Assembly (NCBI RefSeq): GCF_019242955.1
Contig: NZ_CP066129.1
Span: forward strand, 3,162,001-3,226,000
Direction of reading: 5' to 3'
From: Morganella morganii
GTDB lineage: Bacteria; Pseudomonadota; Gammaproteobacteria; Enterobacterales; Enterobacteriaceae
DNA length: 64,000 bases
A model generated the notes under the pieces. The model had not been told where the DNA came from. It ran no database searches and was given only the letters and a program-made list of their open reading frames with translations. The position numbers were made by a program, and so were the translations under genes. Below are positions 44,782 to 54,430 of the stretch, one piece after another (within the stretch, counting starts at the first letter, position 1; every line of letters begins with the position of its first letter).

Positions 44782-45228
44782 ATGACTCAAGTAACAAAGG
44801 AAGCATGCTGTGAGAACGGGCAGACAGTTATTAAGATTATCGTGAATAACTGTTGCAAGTGCTGCTGCAAATGTGAGGAACCGGAAAAACCGAAACCAAC
44901 CTGTCCGCCAGTAACGCCGAAACCGACATGCCCGCCTGTGACTGTATGTCCGCCCGAACCAACATGTCCGGTGACAACCCCGTGCGTAACAACACCATCA
45001 GTGACGACACCAGAACCAACAACACCAACAGTGACAACACCAGACCCAACAACACCAACAGTGACAACACCAGAACCAACAACACCAACAGTGACGACAC
45101 CAGAACCAACAACACCAACAGTGACGACACCGTCATTTACCGTACCCGTAGTAACAACACCAACAGTAACAACACCAACAGTAACAACTCCGTCAGTAAC
45201 TACACCACGTATAACTGGGGAGCCTTGA
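44782..45228 (+). CDS. Cys-rich protein with VgrG-like Thr/Pro repeats, probably SOS-controlled
   Basis: This 148-residue protein has a strong ribosome site (AAGGA) and its own terminator. The N-terminal 35 residues hold a dense Cys cluster (NNCCKCCCKCEEPEKPKP). A Pro/Cys section (TCPPVTPKPTCPP) follows, and then about 80 residues of EPTTPTVTTP-type repeats ending SVTTPRITGEP. There is no signal peptide or membrane segment. The repeat motif matches the VgrG tail in amino acids but uses different codons (CCA and ACA rather than CCG and ACG). The LexA box upstream suggests DNA-damage induction. I know no family for it. Possible roles are a spike-associated or exported structural protein, or a metal-binding protein. 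Confidence 0.8.
   Translation: MTQVTKEACCENGQTVIKIIVNNCCKCCCKCEEPEKPKPTCPPVTPKPTCPPVTVCPPEPTCPVTTPCVTTPSVTTPEPTTPTVTTPDPTTPTVTTPEPTTPTVTTPEPTTPTVTTPSFTVPVVTTPTVTTPTVTTPSVTTPRITGEP
45007..45130. repeat. 30-bp tandem repeat in the Thr/Pro gene
   Basis: Roughly four units alternating ACACCAGAACCAACA and ACACCAACAGTGACA encode EPTTPTVTT-type blocks (one unit reads DPTTP). Single-base differences (gtgacaaca or gtgacgaca) separate the units. Confidence 0.85.
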
Positions 45229-45255
45229 TTTAAAAACGTATATTAAGAAAACAAT

Positions 45256-45280
45256 GCCTCGCTAAATAGCGGGGCTTTTT
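45256..45280 (+). terminator. Terminator behind the Thr/Pro-repeat gene
   Basis: GCCTCGCT and AGCGGGGC around a four-base loop are followed by five T. Confidence 0.93.
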
Positions 45281-45434
45281 ATATCTGATTTCTCATAGCC
45301 TCATATAGTACGCACTATATCGGCAGGGAGGATGATCTACATCCTGACCACCGGGGACAGACCGGTCGTCACCAGGCAACGCAGGGAACGTGGAGTCTGA
45401 TGAACAGGTTCGCTTTTCTATAAGGATTTACACC

Positions 45435-45742
45435 ATGATCACTGCCGTAGTTTTACCCGGGTACCATTTTCAGAAAATGGTACCGGCATCTGATGGGCAG
45501 GTATTCACAACCAGCTGGAAGATTGCTGACTATTTTGGAAAAACCATAAAAACGTGCTGAGGAAAATAAAGCAAACAATCAGCGATTGTCCTGATGAATT
45601 TGCTGAGAATAATATTTATTCAACTGATTACATTGATAAAAATTGCGATATTCAGCCAATGTATAAGTTATCAAAAGATGGCTATACGCTTCTGGTAATG
45701 AGTTTTACCGGAAAGAACGAAAGGCGGACGTTTTTGAGATAG
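45435..45742 (+). pseudogene. Broken Rha-family phage regulatory gene
   Basis: The first frame (ATG at 45435 after AAGGA) encodes GQVFTTSWKIADYFGKTIKTC and stops at 45560. The next frame continues NVLRKIKQTISDCPDEF, then TDYIDKNCDIQPMYKLSKDG and LLVMSFTGK. Together they match the DNA-binding start of Rha-type phage regulators with one base missing in the conserved GK-H-NVLR region. The protein also ends soon after FTGK, far short of family length. It is best read as a decayed prophage gene. It lies about 110 bp from tRNA-Arg, a known phage attachment site, and supports past integration here. Confidence 0.75.
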
Positions 45743-45775
45743 ACAGAAGTTGAGTACGAAAGATGGGCTTGGTCA

Positions 45776-45840
45776 CAAAAAATAAAGACACCCGTTAAAA
45801 CACCCGCGCTTTCATTATTGATAGTAACTGTGCGGGTAAT
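45776..45840 (-). terminator. Likely terminator of the tRNA-Arg transcript
   Basis: Arms ACCCGCAC and GCGCGGGT (minus strand, one wobble pair) flank about 20 bases. They are followed by a second short stem and TTTATTTTTT near 45776-45785. Confidence 0.5.
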
Positions 45841-45853
45841 TCTTTGTTTTATA

Positions 45854-45930
45854 TGGTACGCCCTACAGGATTCGAACCTGTGACCTACGGCTTAGAAGGC
45901 CGTTGCTCTATCCAGCTGAGCTAAGGGCGC
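45854..45930 (-). tRNA. argU: tRNA-Arg (anticodon TCT)
   Basis: The 77-base gene has the acceptor arm GCGCCCT/AGGGCGT, the D-arm TAGCTCAGCTGG and the anticodon stem ACGGC/GCCGT around the loop CTTCTAA (anticodon TCT). The T-arm is ACAGGTTCGAATCCTGT, and the 3-prime CCA is encoded. It reads rare AGA codons. In E. coli the same tRNA, next to folD, is the DLP12 prophage attachment site. Here its 3-prime end faces the phage-gene remnant. Confidence 0.98.
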
Positions 45931-46122
45931 GCTGAGGAAAAAAACAGCGGGTTAACTGCTTGATGCACCGTGGATTATACGGCTGAGGAGCGGCGAGTCA
46001 ATCAGAAAATAAGTTATCTTCGGCAGTAACTTTCCGCCACCTCAATAAAACATAACTGACAGACGGAAAATGTTCTGACAGAATAGTGCCCATCTTTTAT
46101 CTGTTTTATGGATTTTTACACG

Positions 46123-46986
46123 ATGTCAGCAAAAATTATAGACGGGAAAACGATTGCGTCGACCATCCGTGCCGAAGTTGCCGCAAAAGTTCAGCAACGG
46201 ATTGCTAACGGAAAACGTGCTCCCGGTCTCGCCGTTATCCTGGTCGGTGAGAACCCCGCATCTCAGATTTATGTCGCCAGCAAACGCCGTTCCTGTGAAG
46301 AAGTCGGATTTATTTCACGTTCTTATGACCTCCCCGATACCACCAGCGAAGCCGAACTCCTCCATCTCATTGATAAACTGAATAACGATAATACTATCGA
46401 CGGGATACTCGTTCAGCTTCCGCTGCCAGCCGGTATTGATAATGTCAAAGTCATTGAGCGTATTCATCCGGATAAAGACGTAGACGGTTTTCATCCTTAT
46501 AATATCGGCCGCCTGTGCCAGCGTGCGCCAAATCTGCGCCCGTGCACACCGCGCGGTATTGTGACGCTGCTTGAGCGCTGCAATATCAATACATTTGGTC
46601 TGAATGCTGTGATTGTCGGCGCATCCAATATTGTCGGCCGTCCGATGAGTCTGGAGCTGCTGCTGGCCGGTTGCACCACGACGGTCACTCACCGCTTTAC
46701 CACAAATCTGCGTCATCATGTCGAAAATGCGGATCTGCTGATTGTGGCTGTCGGGAAACCCGGTTTTATTCCGGGCGAGTGGATCAAACCCGGCGCGATC
46801 GTTATCGATGTGGGTATTAACCGCCTGGAAAACGGCAAAGTGGTCGGTGATGTGAATTTTGCCGAAGCCGCCGAACGCGCAGAGTGGATCACCCCGGTAC
46901 CGGGTGGTGTCGGCCCTATGACGGTTGCCACACTGATTCAGAATACATTACAGGCCTGCGAAGAATTTCACGATAAGGACGAATAA
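46123..46986 (+). CDS. folD: FolD, methylene-tetrahydrofolate dehydrogenase/cyclohydrolase
   Basis: This 287-residue bifunctional cytosolic enzyme interconverts methylene-, methenyl- and formyl-tetrahydrofolate with NADP. It shows the catalytic region [19 protein letters not shown], then [10 protein letters not shown] and the Rossmann motif [12 protein letters not shown]. The ATG at 46123 ([12 protein letters not shown]) matches E. coli FolD; the start five codons upstream adds unlike residues. It is followed two bases later by ybcJ, the same neighbour as in E. coli. Confidence 0.98.
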   Translation: MSAKIIDGKTIASTIRAEVAAKVQQRIANGKRAPGLAVILVGENPASQIYVASKRRSCEEVGFISRSYDLPDTTSEAELLHLIDKLNNDNTIDGILVQLPLPAGIDNVKVIERIHPDKDVDGFHPYNIGRLCQRAPNLRPCTPRGIVTLLERCNINTFGLNAVIVGASNIVGRPMSLELLLAGCTTTVTHRFTTNLRHHVENADLLIVAVGKPGFIPGEWIKPGAIVIDVGINRLENGKVVGDVNFAEAAERAEWITPVPGGVGPMTVATLIQNTLQACEEFHDKDE

Positions 46987-46988
46987 CC

Positions 46989-47201
46989 ATGGATATTTTT
47001 AATCTCGACGGGCACCCGCATGTTGAACTGTGTGACCTGCTCAAAATTCAGGGCTGGGCAGACAGCGGCGCTGCCGCCAAACAGTTTATCGCTGATGGTC
47101 AGGTGACTGTTGACGGTGAAACAGAAACCCGCAAACGCGGCAAAATCACTGCCGGTAAAGTGGTGGAATTTGCCGGTCAGCAGGTAAAAGTGGCTGAATA
47201 A
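46989..47201 (+). CDS. ybcJ: YbcJ, small S4-like RNA-binding protein
   Basis: This 70-residue S4-fold protein (ELCDLLKIQGWADSGAAAKQ and GQVTVDGETETRKRGK) is directly behind folD as in E. coli. Its cellular RNA target is not well known. A terminator follows. Confidence 0.96.
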   Translation: MDIFNLDGHPHVELCDLLKIQGWADSGAAAKQFIADGQVTVDGETETRKRGKITAGKVVEFAGQQVKVAE

Positions 47202-47217
47202 TATCAATTTGTGAATA

Positions 47218-47244
47218 AACCAGAGCATCGACTCTGGTTTTTTT
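47218..47244 (+). terminator. Terminator of folD-ybcJ
   Basis: AACCAGAG and CTCTGGTT around a six-base loop are followed by TTTTT. Confidence 0.93.
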
Positions 47245-47271
47245 ATCCGCATAATAAAAGAGCCGCAAAAA

Positions 47272-47805
47272 ATGGAAACACAAAAATTCAGGCCTGTGCA
47301 AATTGCGCTGCACTGGTTTATTTTTCTGCTTGTGATTGTCGTTTATATCAGTGGTCTGTTACGGGATTCTGCTGATGAGCCGCTGCGGAGTATCTTGTCC
47401 GGGTTGCATTACAGCTGCGGTATCTCTGTCGGTATACTGATGATTGTCCGGCTGGCGGTCAGAATAAAGCATCGCGCACCGGCTATTATCCCCAAACCGT
47501 CCCCGGTGATCACCGGATTATCTCATCTGGTGCATCTGATGATCTTTGTGATATTTATTCTGTTACCGGTGCTCGGTTTCAGTATTAAATATCTGAACGG
47601 TTATGACTGGTCATTATTTGGTATTCCGATGCCGGTATCTGCCACACCGGATGAAGATCTCGCGTACAGCATACAGAATATTCATGAGATCATTGCTAAT
47701 ACCGGTTATTTTATTATCGGCCTGCATGCTGCAGCCGCACTGGCACATCACTATTTCTGGAAAGATAATACCCTGCTGCGCATGATGCCGCGTAAACGGC
47801 ACTGA
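47272..47805 (+). CDS. cybB: Cytochrome b561 (CybB)
   Basis: This 177-residue inner-membrane dihaem cytochrome has four membrane helices with conserved His (IALHWFIFLL, GLHYSCGIS, HLVHLMIFV and GLHAAAALAHHYF). The C-terminal 30 residues are nearly identical to E. coli CybB (FWKDNTLLRMMPRK). It transfers electrons at the membrane and is linked in E. coli to superoxide and ubiquinol oxidation. It sits alone between two terminators, convergent with cybC. Confidence 0.95.
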   Translation: METQKFRPVQIALHWFIFLLVIVVYISGLLRDSADEPLRSILSGLHYSCGISVGILMIVRLAVRIKHRAPAIIPKPSPVITGLSHLVHLMIFVIFILLPVLGFSIKYLNGYDWSLFGIPMPVSATPDEDLAYSIQNIHEIIANTGYFIIGLHAAAALAHHYFWKDNTLLRMMPRKRH

Positions 47806-47827
47806 TTATCCGCCGCTGAAATATAAA

Positions 47828-47857
47828 ACGCCCGGCAGTCATAACCGGGCGTTTTTA
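47828..47857. terminator. Bidirectional terminator between cybB and cybC
   Basis: ACGCCCGG and CCGGGCGT with A run before and T run after serve both converging genes. Confidence 0.93.
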
Positions 47858-47886
47858 ATACTGAAGAACGGTATCTGTATAATTTG

Positions 47887-48276
47887 TTAACGGTATTTTT
47901 TGTGGTATTCACCGCGGGTGACTTTAAATTGTTCAGTCATCGCTTTTGCTTCCTGAATTTTACCCTCTCCCGCCAGTTTCAGTGCCTCGTCGATTTGTCC
48001 GGTCAAAACATCATAACCATGATGGTAATCCTTCACTTCTGCGCTGTCCGCCGCTTTACCTTTCAGTTTGGCGGGTAATTCCGCTTTGGCACTCTGTGCC
48101 GCAGCACGCATTTCTGTCAGTGCATCCTTCAGCGCTGCCGCGTCATCTGTTTTTTCAACAATCTGTAAATTTGCGTTCAGCGTTTTCATATTATCTGACA
48201 ATCCGGCGGCTGACGCCGTGACTGTACCAAACGCACAAACGGAAACGAGCAATACCGCTAACATATTTTTACTCAT
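47887..48276 (-). CDS. cybC: Cytochrome b562 (CybC)
   Basis: This 129-residue periplasmic four-helix haem protein has a signal peptide (cleavage near ASA-AGL). The likely haem ligands are the Met of [10 protein letters not shown] near the mature N-terminus and the His of RGEYHKKYR at the C-terminus. Length is normal. Its electron partner is unknown even in E. coli. Confidence 0.95.
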   Translation of the reverse strand: MSKNMLAVLLVSVCAFGTVTASAAGLSDNMKTLNANLQIVEKTDDAAALKDALTEMRAAAQSAKAELPAKLKGKAADSAEVKDYHHGYDVLTGQIDEALKLAGEGKIQEAKAMTEQFKVTRGEYHKKYR

Positions 48277-48397
48277 CAGATGCTTCCTTTATTTTTTTAA
48301 TAAAAATACGACAAGAAACTCACGTATAAAATCAGCTACGCTGACAGAATAGCTGATAATTTGCTGTTATACCTGCACCGTAAGAATAAAACGAAAT

Positions 48398-48432
48398 AAA
48401 AAAGCCCGGCAATAAATCATGCCGGGCTTTTC
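48398..48432 (-). terminator. Terminator of cysS
   Basis: AAGCCCGGC and GCCGGGCTT around a ten-base loop are followed on the minus strand by TTTTTT. Confidence 0.93.
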
Positions 48433-48451
48433 AGCCAGAATGTAATAACGA

Positions 48452-49840
48452 TTACTTACGGCGCCAGGTGGTGCCCTGCGGGCCATCTTCCAGCACAATA
48501 CCCATATCGGTTAAGGCATCACGGGCCGCATCAGCCTGCGCCCATTCCTTTGAGGCACGGGCATCGTTACGCTGTTTGATCAGTGCTTCGATTTTTGCTG
48601 TATCTTCATCACTTTCGCTCTGCGCACCGCTTTGCAGGAACTGCTCAGGGTCCTGAGTCAGCAGACCCAGCACACCCGCCAGCTGGCGCAGTTGTGCCGC
48701 CAGGCCGTTCGCCGCCGTCATATCTTCCTGTTTCAGGCGGTTCAGTTCGCGTGCCATATCAAACAGTACAGAATAAGCTTCCGGGGTGTTGAAATCATCG
48801 TCCATTGCATCGCGGAAACGACTGGCGAATTCCTCATTAACCACCACCGCCGCGTCTTTATCTGTGCCGCGCAGAGCAGTATAAAAACGCTCCAGCGCAG
48901 TACGCGCCTGCTTCAGGTTCTCTTCCGTGTAGTTAAGCTGACTGCGGTAATGTGCGGACAGCAGGAAGTAACGCACCGTTTCCGGGTCGTAATAACCCAG
49001 CACATCGCGGATGGTGAAGAAGTTATTGAGGGATTTCGACATCTTCTCTTTATCGACCATCACCATACCGGAGTGCATCCAGTAATTCACATACGGGCCG
49101 TCGTGGGCACAGGTTGACTGCGCGATTTCGTTTTCATGGTGCGGGAACATCAGGTCAGAACCGCCGCCGTGAATGTCAAAATGCGTACCCAGCTGTTTGC
49201 TGTTCATCGCAGAACACTCGATGTGCCAGCCCGGACGGCCTGCGCCCCACGGCGATTCCCATGACGGCTCACCCGGCTTGGACATTTTCCACAACACGAA
49301 ATCCATCGGGTTGCGTTTTACATCCGCCACCTCAACACGTGCACCGGCCTGGAGCTGTTCCAGATCCTGACGTGACAGCAGGCCGTACTCCGGGTCGCTG
49401 CTGATATCAAACATCACATCACCGTTATCCGCCACGTAGGCGTGATTTCGGTCGAGCAGTAACTGCGTGATCTCAATAATTTCTTTGATGTGATGCGTGG
49501 CACGCGGCTCTGAATCCGGGCGCATCAGGTTCATGGCATCGAAATCGCGGTGCATCTCCGCCACCATGCGATCCACCAGCTGATCACAGGTTTCGTGGTT
49601 TTCATTCGCCCGTTTGATAATTTTGTCGTCCACATCCGTGATGTTGCGGATATAGTTCACATCATACCCGGCGTGACGCAGATAGCGCACAATGGTGTCA
49701 AACGCAACAAATGTCCGCCCGTGTCCGATATGACACAGGTCGTAAACAGTGATACCACACACGTACATCCCGATTTTACCGGGGTTAATGGGCTTAAATT
49801 CCTCTTTTTGTCTTGATAAGGTGTTATAAATTTTCAGCAT
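48452..49840 (-). CDS. cysS: Cysteinyl-tRNA synthetase
   Basis: This 462-residue class I synthetase charges tRNA-Cys. It has the zinc-binding Cys of [10 protein letters not shown], the HIGH-type motif CHIGHGRTF and the KMSKS loop [11 protein letters not shown]. Length is normal. It is divergent from ppiB, as in E. coli, with a 270-bp gap holding both promoters. Confidence 0.99.
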   Translation of the reverse strand: MLKIYNTLSRQKEEFKPINPGKIGMYVCGITVYDLCHIGHGRTFVAFDTIVRYLRHAGYDVNYIRNITDVDDKIIKRANENHETCDQLVDRMVAEMHRDFDAMNLMRPDSEPRATHHIKEIIEITQLLLDRNHAYVADNGDVMFDISSDPEYGLLSRQDLEQLQAGARVEVADVKRNPMDFVLWKMSKPGEPSWESPWGAGRPGWHIECSAMNSKQLGTHFDIHGGGSDLMFPHHENEIAQSTCAHDGPYVNYWMHSGMVMVDKEKMSKSLNNFFTIRDVLGYYDPETVRYFLLSAHYRSQLNYTEENLKQARTALERFYTALRGTDKDAAVVVNEEFASRFRDAMDDDFNTPEAYSVLFDMARELNRLKQEDMTAANGLAAQLRQLAGVLGLLTQDPEQFLQSGAQSESDEDTAKIEALIKQRNDARASKEWAQADAARDALTDMGIVLEDGPQGTTWRRK

Positions 49841-50113
49841 AGGACTATTCCATTAAAAGTCTGTACGTGTTGATGGTGACTTATGTTAATTAATTGATAA
49901 TAAATACTTTATTTTTTATATCTGTCTGCGGGGATCATAATCTGAGACAGGTCAGGTTATTGAAACGCGAATACCCTGCAAATGCAAGAAAGACCCTGTA
50001 AAACCCGGTGATTATAACAAATACTGACGCAGATTAGTGAGTATGATATAACACACCCCGGAGATAAAAACGGCAGATTATTGCCTTTATAATATAAGCA
50101 GCAGGAAATTATT

Positions 50114-50608
50114 ATGGTAACTTTTCATACAAATCATGGTGATATCGTCATTAAGATGTTCGCGGACAAAGCACCGGAAACGGTCGCAAACTTCCTGAGA
50201 TATTGTGAAGACGGTTTCTACAATAACACCATTTTCCATCGTGTTATCAATGATTTCATGGTCCAGGGCGGTGGTTTTGAGCCGGGCATGAAGCAGAAGC
50301 CAACCCTCGGTATGATTAAAAACGAAGCCAACAACGGTCTGAAAAATAACCGCGGCACCCTGGCGATGGCCCGTACCAACGACCCGCATTCCGCCACTGC
50401 ACAGTTTTTCATCAACGTTGTTGACAACGACTACCTGAACTTCCGTTCAGAAACACCAAGTGGCTGGGGCTACTGTGTGTTTGCTGAAGTGGTTGAAGGT
50501 ATGGATGTTGTGGACAAAATCAAAGCAGTCAAAACCGGCAACAGCGGTATGCACCAGGATGTGCCGCGCGAAGATGTGATCATCGAAAGCGTGACTGTTT
50601 CTGAGTAA
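50114..50608 (+). CDS. ppiB: Peptidyl-prolyl cis-trans isomerase B (cytosolic cyclophilin)
   Basis: This 164-residue cyclophilin carries [15 protein letters not shown] and the substrate-binding core [13 protein letters not shown]. It has no signal peptide, so it is the cytosolic form. The lpxH ATG begins two bases after its stop, indicating an operon. Confidence 0.98.
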   Translation: MVTFHTNHGDIVIKMFADKAPETVANFLRYCEDGFYNNTIFHRVINDFMVQGGGFEPGMKQKPTLGMIKNEANNGLKNNRGTLAMARTNDPHSATAQFFINVVDNDYLNFRSETPSGWGYCVFAEVVEGMDVVDKIKAVKTGNSGMHQDVPREDVIIESVTVSE

Positions 50609-50610
50609 GT

Positions 50611-51333
50611 ATGACCACGCTTATTATTGCAGATTTGCATTTAAATGAGCACGAGCCGGCGATCACCGCCGGCTTTCTTCGTTTTCTGCGCGAACAGGCG
50701 GTTCACGCATCACAACTCTATATTCTCGGTGATTTTTTTGATTACTGGATTGGTGATGATGACCCGAACCCGCTGCATAAAACCGTGGCTGATGCGCTGA
50801 AATCCCTCAGTGACAGCGGCGTGAAGATCTTCTTTATCTGCGGTAACCGTGACTTTCTGCTGGGCAAACGCTATGCCCGTCAGTGCGGAATGACGCTGCT
50901 GCCGGATACACAGGTAATTGAAGCCGAAGGGCATCAGATCCTGATCATGCACGGCGATACTCTCTGTACCGATGACACGGATTATCAGCATTATCGTCAG
51001 CGCGTTCACACTCCGTGGATACAGCGCCTGTTTCTGTGGCTGCCGCTGTCACTGCGCCTGAAAATCGCGAAGAAAATGCGGGCGGGCAGTCAGTCTGCCA
51101 ATCAGCGCAAAAGCGAAGCGATTATGGATGTAAATCAGAACGAGGTGATGAAGGCATTCCGTCAGCACCGGACACGCTGGATGATCCACGGTCACACCCA
51201 CCGTCCTGCGGTACACGATGTTTCTGCTGACGGCGAAACGCACTTTCGCGGTGTTCTCGGTGCGTGGCATTCTCAGGGTTCCGCCTTTAAAATCACCCCG
51301 GACAGTATTTCGCTGATCTTCTTTCCGTTCTGA
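50611..51333 (+). CDS. lpxH: UDP-2,3-diacylglucosamine diphosphatase LpxH
   Basis: This 240-residue metallophosphoesterase hydrolyses UDP-diacylglucosamine to lipid X in lipid A synthesis at the inner membrane face. The metal-binding motifs are [24 protein letters not shown] and HGHTHRP. It is cotranscribed with ppiB, as in E. coli. Confidence 0.98.
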   Translation: MTTLIIADLHLNEHEPAITAGFLRFLREQAVHASQLYILGDFFDYWIGDDDPNPLHKTVADALKSLSDSGVKIFFICGNRDFLLGKRYARQCGMTLLPDTQVIEAEGHQILIMHGDTLCTDDTDYQHYRQRVHTPWIQRLFLWLPLSLRLKIAKKMRAGSQSANQRKSEAIMDVNQNEVMKAFRQHRTRWMIHGHTHRPAVHDVSADGETHFRGVLGAWHSQGSAFKITPDSISLIFFPF

Positions 51334-51367
51334 GCCATTACCTGCCCGTATTTGTGAAAAATCCGTG

Positions 51368-51384
51368 ACGCAAACGTTTTCCTT
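51368..51384. promoter_or_regulatory. PurR operator upstream of purE
   Basis: ACGCAAACGTTTTCCTT is a near-perfect PurR box, lying about 100 bases before the purE start. The purine repressor should turn down purEK when hypoxanthine or guanine is present. Confidence 0.9.
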
Positions 51385-51481
51385 CGTGATTTACCATGAT
51401 ATTATGCCCGTCTTCTTCACCGGCTCACTGCCGGACGTCTGTCAATTTTCGTGACGCGGGATGTACAGGAGCACCGAAAAC

Positions 51482-52006
51482 ATGAACGCCGCCTCTTCGC
51501 AACAACACTCACCGGCAGCCAAAGTGGCTATTGTTATGGGTTCCAAAAGTGACTGGAGCACCATGGAACACGCCGCTGCGATCCTCGACCTGCTTCAGGT
51601 GCCTTATCACACCGAAGTGGTTTCCGCGCACCGCACGCCGGACAAACTGTTTTCTTTCGCTGAAACCGCAAAAAAGAACGGGTTTGATGTGATCATCGCC
51701 GGTGCCGGTGGTGCCGCGCATCTGCCGGGTATGCTGGCGGCCAAAACCCTCGTTCCGGTGCTGGGTGTGCCGGTGCAGAGCGCCGCACTCAGCGGCGTCG
51801 ACAGTCTCTATTCCATTGTGCAGATGCCGAAAGGTATTCCGGTCGGCACGCTGGCGATCGGTAAAGCCGGTGCCGCCAATGCCGCTCTGCTCGCGGCACA
51901 GATTCTTGCCCTGCATGATGAGGCTCTGCTTGTCCGTCTGACAGAATGGCGCGCAGCACAGACCGATGATGTGCTCAGTAACCCGGATCCGCGGGAGGCC
52001 TGCTGA
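51482..52006 (+). CDS. purE: PurE, N5-carboxyaminoimidazole ribonucleotide mutase
   Basis: I start at the ATG at 51482 (AGGAG upstream), giving 174 residues, rather than at the ATG at 51461, which lacks a ribosome site. The motif [14 protein letters not shown] and the active-site [10 protein letters not shown] are typical. It converts N5-CAIR to CAIR in purine synthesis. The stop codon overlaps the purK start. Confidence 0.98.
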   Translation: MNAASSQQHSPAAKVAIVMGSKSDWSTMEHAAAILDLLQVPYHTEVVSAHRTPDKLFSFAETAKKNGFDVIIAGAGGAAHLPGMLAAKTLVPVLGVPVQSAALSGVDSLYSIVQMPKGIPVGTLAIGKAGAANAALLAAQILALHDEALLVRLTEWRAAQTDDVLSNPDPREAC

Positions 52007-53076
52007 TGAAACCGGTGTGCGTTCTGGGAAACGGCCAGCTGGGCCGGATGCTGCGCCAGGCCGGTGAGCCGCTGGGCATTTCTGTTTATCCGGTCGGGCT
52101 GGATGCCGAACCGGAAGCCGTTCCTTATCAGCACAGTGTGATCACCGCTGAAATCGAGCAGTGGCCGCAAACCGCGCTGACACAAGTGCTCGGGCAGCAT
52201 CCCGCCTTTATCAACCGGGATATCTTTCCGCGTCTGGCTGACCGCCTGCCGCAGAAAAAACTGATGGATGATCTGCATCTCGCCACCTCACCATGGCAGC
52301 CGCTTTCTTCCCCTGATGAATGGCCTGATATTTTTGCCCGCCTCGGGGACTTTGTCATCGTCAAGCGCCGTACCGGCGGCTATGACGGCCGCGGCCAGTG
52401 GCGTGTGCGTCCCGGGGATGAATCCGCCCTGCCGCCGGAAATTTACGGTGAGTGTATTGCCGAGAAAGGCATTCTGTTTTCCGGTGAAGTGTCGCTGGTC
52501 GGTGCCCGTAACCGCGCCGGAGAATGTGTGTTTTACCCGCTGACGCATAATCATCACGAAGAAGGCATTCTGCGCATGAGCGTGGCCTTCCCGCAGACAC
52601 AAAATCCGCTTCAGGAACAAGCTGAGCAGATGCTGGGCGCGATCCTCAATGAGCTGGATTATACCGGTGTGATGGCAATGGAGTGTTTTGTCACAGAGGA
52701 CGGTCTGCTGATCAACGAACTGGCACCGCGTGTGCATAACAGTGGTCACTGGACACAAAACGGTGCGTCAGTCAGCCAGTTTGAGCTGCATCTGCGGGCG
52801 ATTCTGGATCTTCCGCTGCCGCAGCCGGTCGTGACCGCCCCAGCGGTGATGGTGAATATTATCGGTACTGAACTGAATACGCAGTGGCTGGCACAGCCGC
52901 TGGCGCATCTGCACTGGTACGATAAAGAAGTGCGGCCGGCGCGCAAAGTCGGTCACATTAACCTGTCACATCCGGAACCGGCACAGCTTATTGCGGCACT
53001 CAGTGAGCTGGCACAGAATTTACCGGCGGAATATCAGTCTTCTGCGGACTGGGCAAAAACAATATTAAGCTGGTAG
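52006..53076 (+). CDS. purK: PurK, N5-carboxyaminoimidazole ribonucleotide synthase
   Basis: This 356-residue ATP-grasp enzyme carboxylates AIR with bicarbonate and ATP, giving the substrate of PurE. It has GNGQLGRMLRQAGEPLGI at the start, then VKRRTGGYDGRGQW and NELAPRVHNSGHW. It is coupled to purE by a one-base overlap and followed by a terminator. Confidence 0.98.
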   Translation: MKPVCVLGNGQLGRMLRQAGEPLGISVYPVGLDAEPEAVPYQHSVITAEIEQWPQTALTQVLGQHPAFINRDIFPRLADRLPQKKLMDDLHLATSPWQPLSSPDEWPDIFARLGDFVIVKRRTGGYDGRGQWRVRPGDESALPPEIYGECIAEKGILFSGEVSLVGARNRAGECVFYPLTHNHHEEGILRMSVAFPQTQNPLQEQAEQMLGAILNELDYTGVMAMECFVTEDGLLINELAPRVHNSGHWTQNGASVSQFELHLRAILDLPLPQPVVTAPAVMVNIIGTELNTQWLAQPLAHLHWYDKEVRPARKVGHINLSHPEPAQLIAALSELAQNLPAEYQSSADWAKTILSW

Positions 53077-53110
53077 TCGGCACCGTTTCCGGCGACAATA
53101 GTTCCATTCT

Positions 53111-53140
53111 GATGCCCGGCGTTCAGCCGGGCATTTTGCT
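53111..53140 (+). terminator. Terminator of purEK
   Basis: TGCCCGGC and GCCGGGCA around a five-base loop are followed by TTTTGCTTTTT. Confidence 0.92.
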
Positions 53141-53164
53141 TTTTACGCCTTTTCCGGAGCCGGG

Positions 53165-54430
53165 ATGTTTTCGTCAGATCGCCGCTTAGGCCCTGTTTAT
53201 CAATGGACTATACTCACCCTGCTGGGGCTGGTTTATTTTCTGACCACCGCCACCACCTTTACCTCATTAGGCGTGGTCTTACCCGGTATGCTCAGAGAAC
53301 TGAACTGGAGCTGGACGGACGCCGGTTTCGGGTTCACCCTGCTCGGGCTGACCTGCGGATTATCCAGTTTTCTGCCCAGTCTTCTGATCCGTAAAACCAA
53401 TGTGCGCCTGACCCTGCTGACCGGACTGCTGCTGTTTCTGGCCGGGTTTTACAGCCTGTACACCACACAGTCGATTCAGCGCTATTTTATCGGTACGGCT
53501 TTCCTCGGGATTGGCTTTACCTTTATGGCCACCGTTCCCGGTACCTATGTGATTTCACGGCTGTTCAGCCGCCAGTCCCTGGCGTTTGGTTTTTACTTTA
53601 CCCTCGGCGGACTCGGCGGTGTGGTCGGGCCATGGATCTATTTTCTCGCCGCCCATGTGTTCGGTTCATGGCGGGTACACTGGCTGATCTCCGCGCTGAC
53701 GCTGGCTGTTGTCACACTGATTACCCTGCTGGTGATGCGGGAAGGCCGCCGTGAAATCACGCATGCCCGTGCAGTGATGTGGCAGCAGAAGAAACAAAGT
53801 TCCCGTATCTACCGCAGTCAGGCGCGCTGGAGCGCCCGTCAGGCGCTGAGAACCTGGCAGTTTTATGTGATCGCCGCGTCTTATACCGCCTTTTTGTGGT
53901 GCGGATTCACCGTGAACAGTTTTGCGGTGCCGCATATCATGGACAAAGGATTCAGCGAAACCATCGCGGCCACACTCCTCAGTACCATGGCCTTTATCAA
54001 CGCCTTTTCCCGTCTGGCAGGCGGAGCGATAGGCGAGTGGCTGGAGCCGAAAAAGCTGCTGATTATCAGCCTCGCCACCATCACGTTTGGTGTGCTGACG
54101 CTGAGTATCGCGACCAGCTGGCCGCTGCTGATCCTGTTTACGGTGCTGGTGGGGATTGGTTACGGTATGACATTCCTGGCCTCCAGCGTGCTGCTGGCAA
54201 ACTATTTTGGCCGCGGCCCGTATCTGGAGCTGTTTTCTGTTGTGAATCTGATTTCCACCTTTGCCTGTCTGGCACCGTTTTTTGCCGGTGCCGTCAAGGA
54301 TTACAGCGGCAGTTTTACCCCGGCGTTCCTGCTGATCGCCCTGCCGGTGATCGTGATTCTGGCAGCCACATTCTTTATGCGGCCACCGCAGCACAAACCG
54401 GTCAGGGCATACACGCCGTCGCCGGACTAA
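53165..54430 (+). CDS. MFS transporter
   Basis: This 421-residue inner-membrane transporter has about twelve helices in two halves. The first half starts WTILTLLGLVYFLTTATTFTS with LPGMLRELNWSWTDAGFGF, a pattern found in monocarboxylate/oxalate-type MFS carriers. The substrate cannot be told from sequence. It ends tail to tail with ybbP, the two stop codons overlapping by 4 bp. It has no counterpart at this position in E. coli. Confidence 0.9.
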   Translation: MFSSDRRLGPVYQWTILTLLGLVYFLTTATTFTSLGVVLPGMLRELNWSWTDAGFGFTLLGLTCGLSSFLPSLLIRKTNVRLTLLTGLLLFLAGFYSLYTTQSIQRYFIGTAFLGIGFTFMATVPGTYVISRLFSRQSLAFGFYFTLGGLGGVVGPWIYFLAAHVFGSWRVHWLISALTLAVVTLITLLVMREGRREITHARAVMWQQKKQSSRIYRSQARWSARQALRTWQFYVIAASYTAFLWCGFTVNSFAVPHIMDKGFSETIAATLLSTMAFINAFSRLAGGAIGEWLEPKKLLIISLATITFGVLTLSIATSWPLLILFTVLVGIGYGMTFLASSVLLANYFGRGPYLELFSVVNLISTFACLAPFFAGAVKDYSGSFTPAFLLIALPVIVILAATFFMRPPQHKPVRAYTPSPD

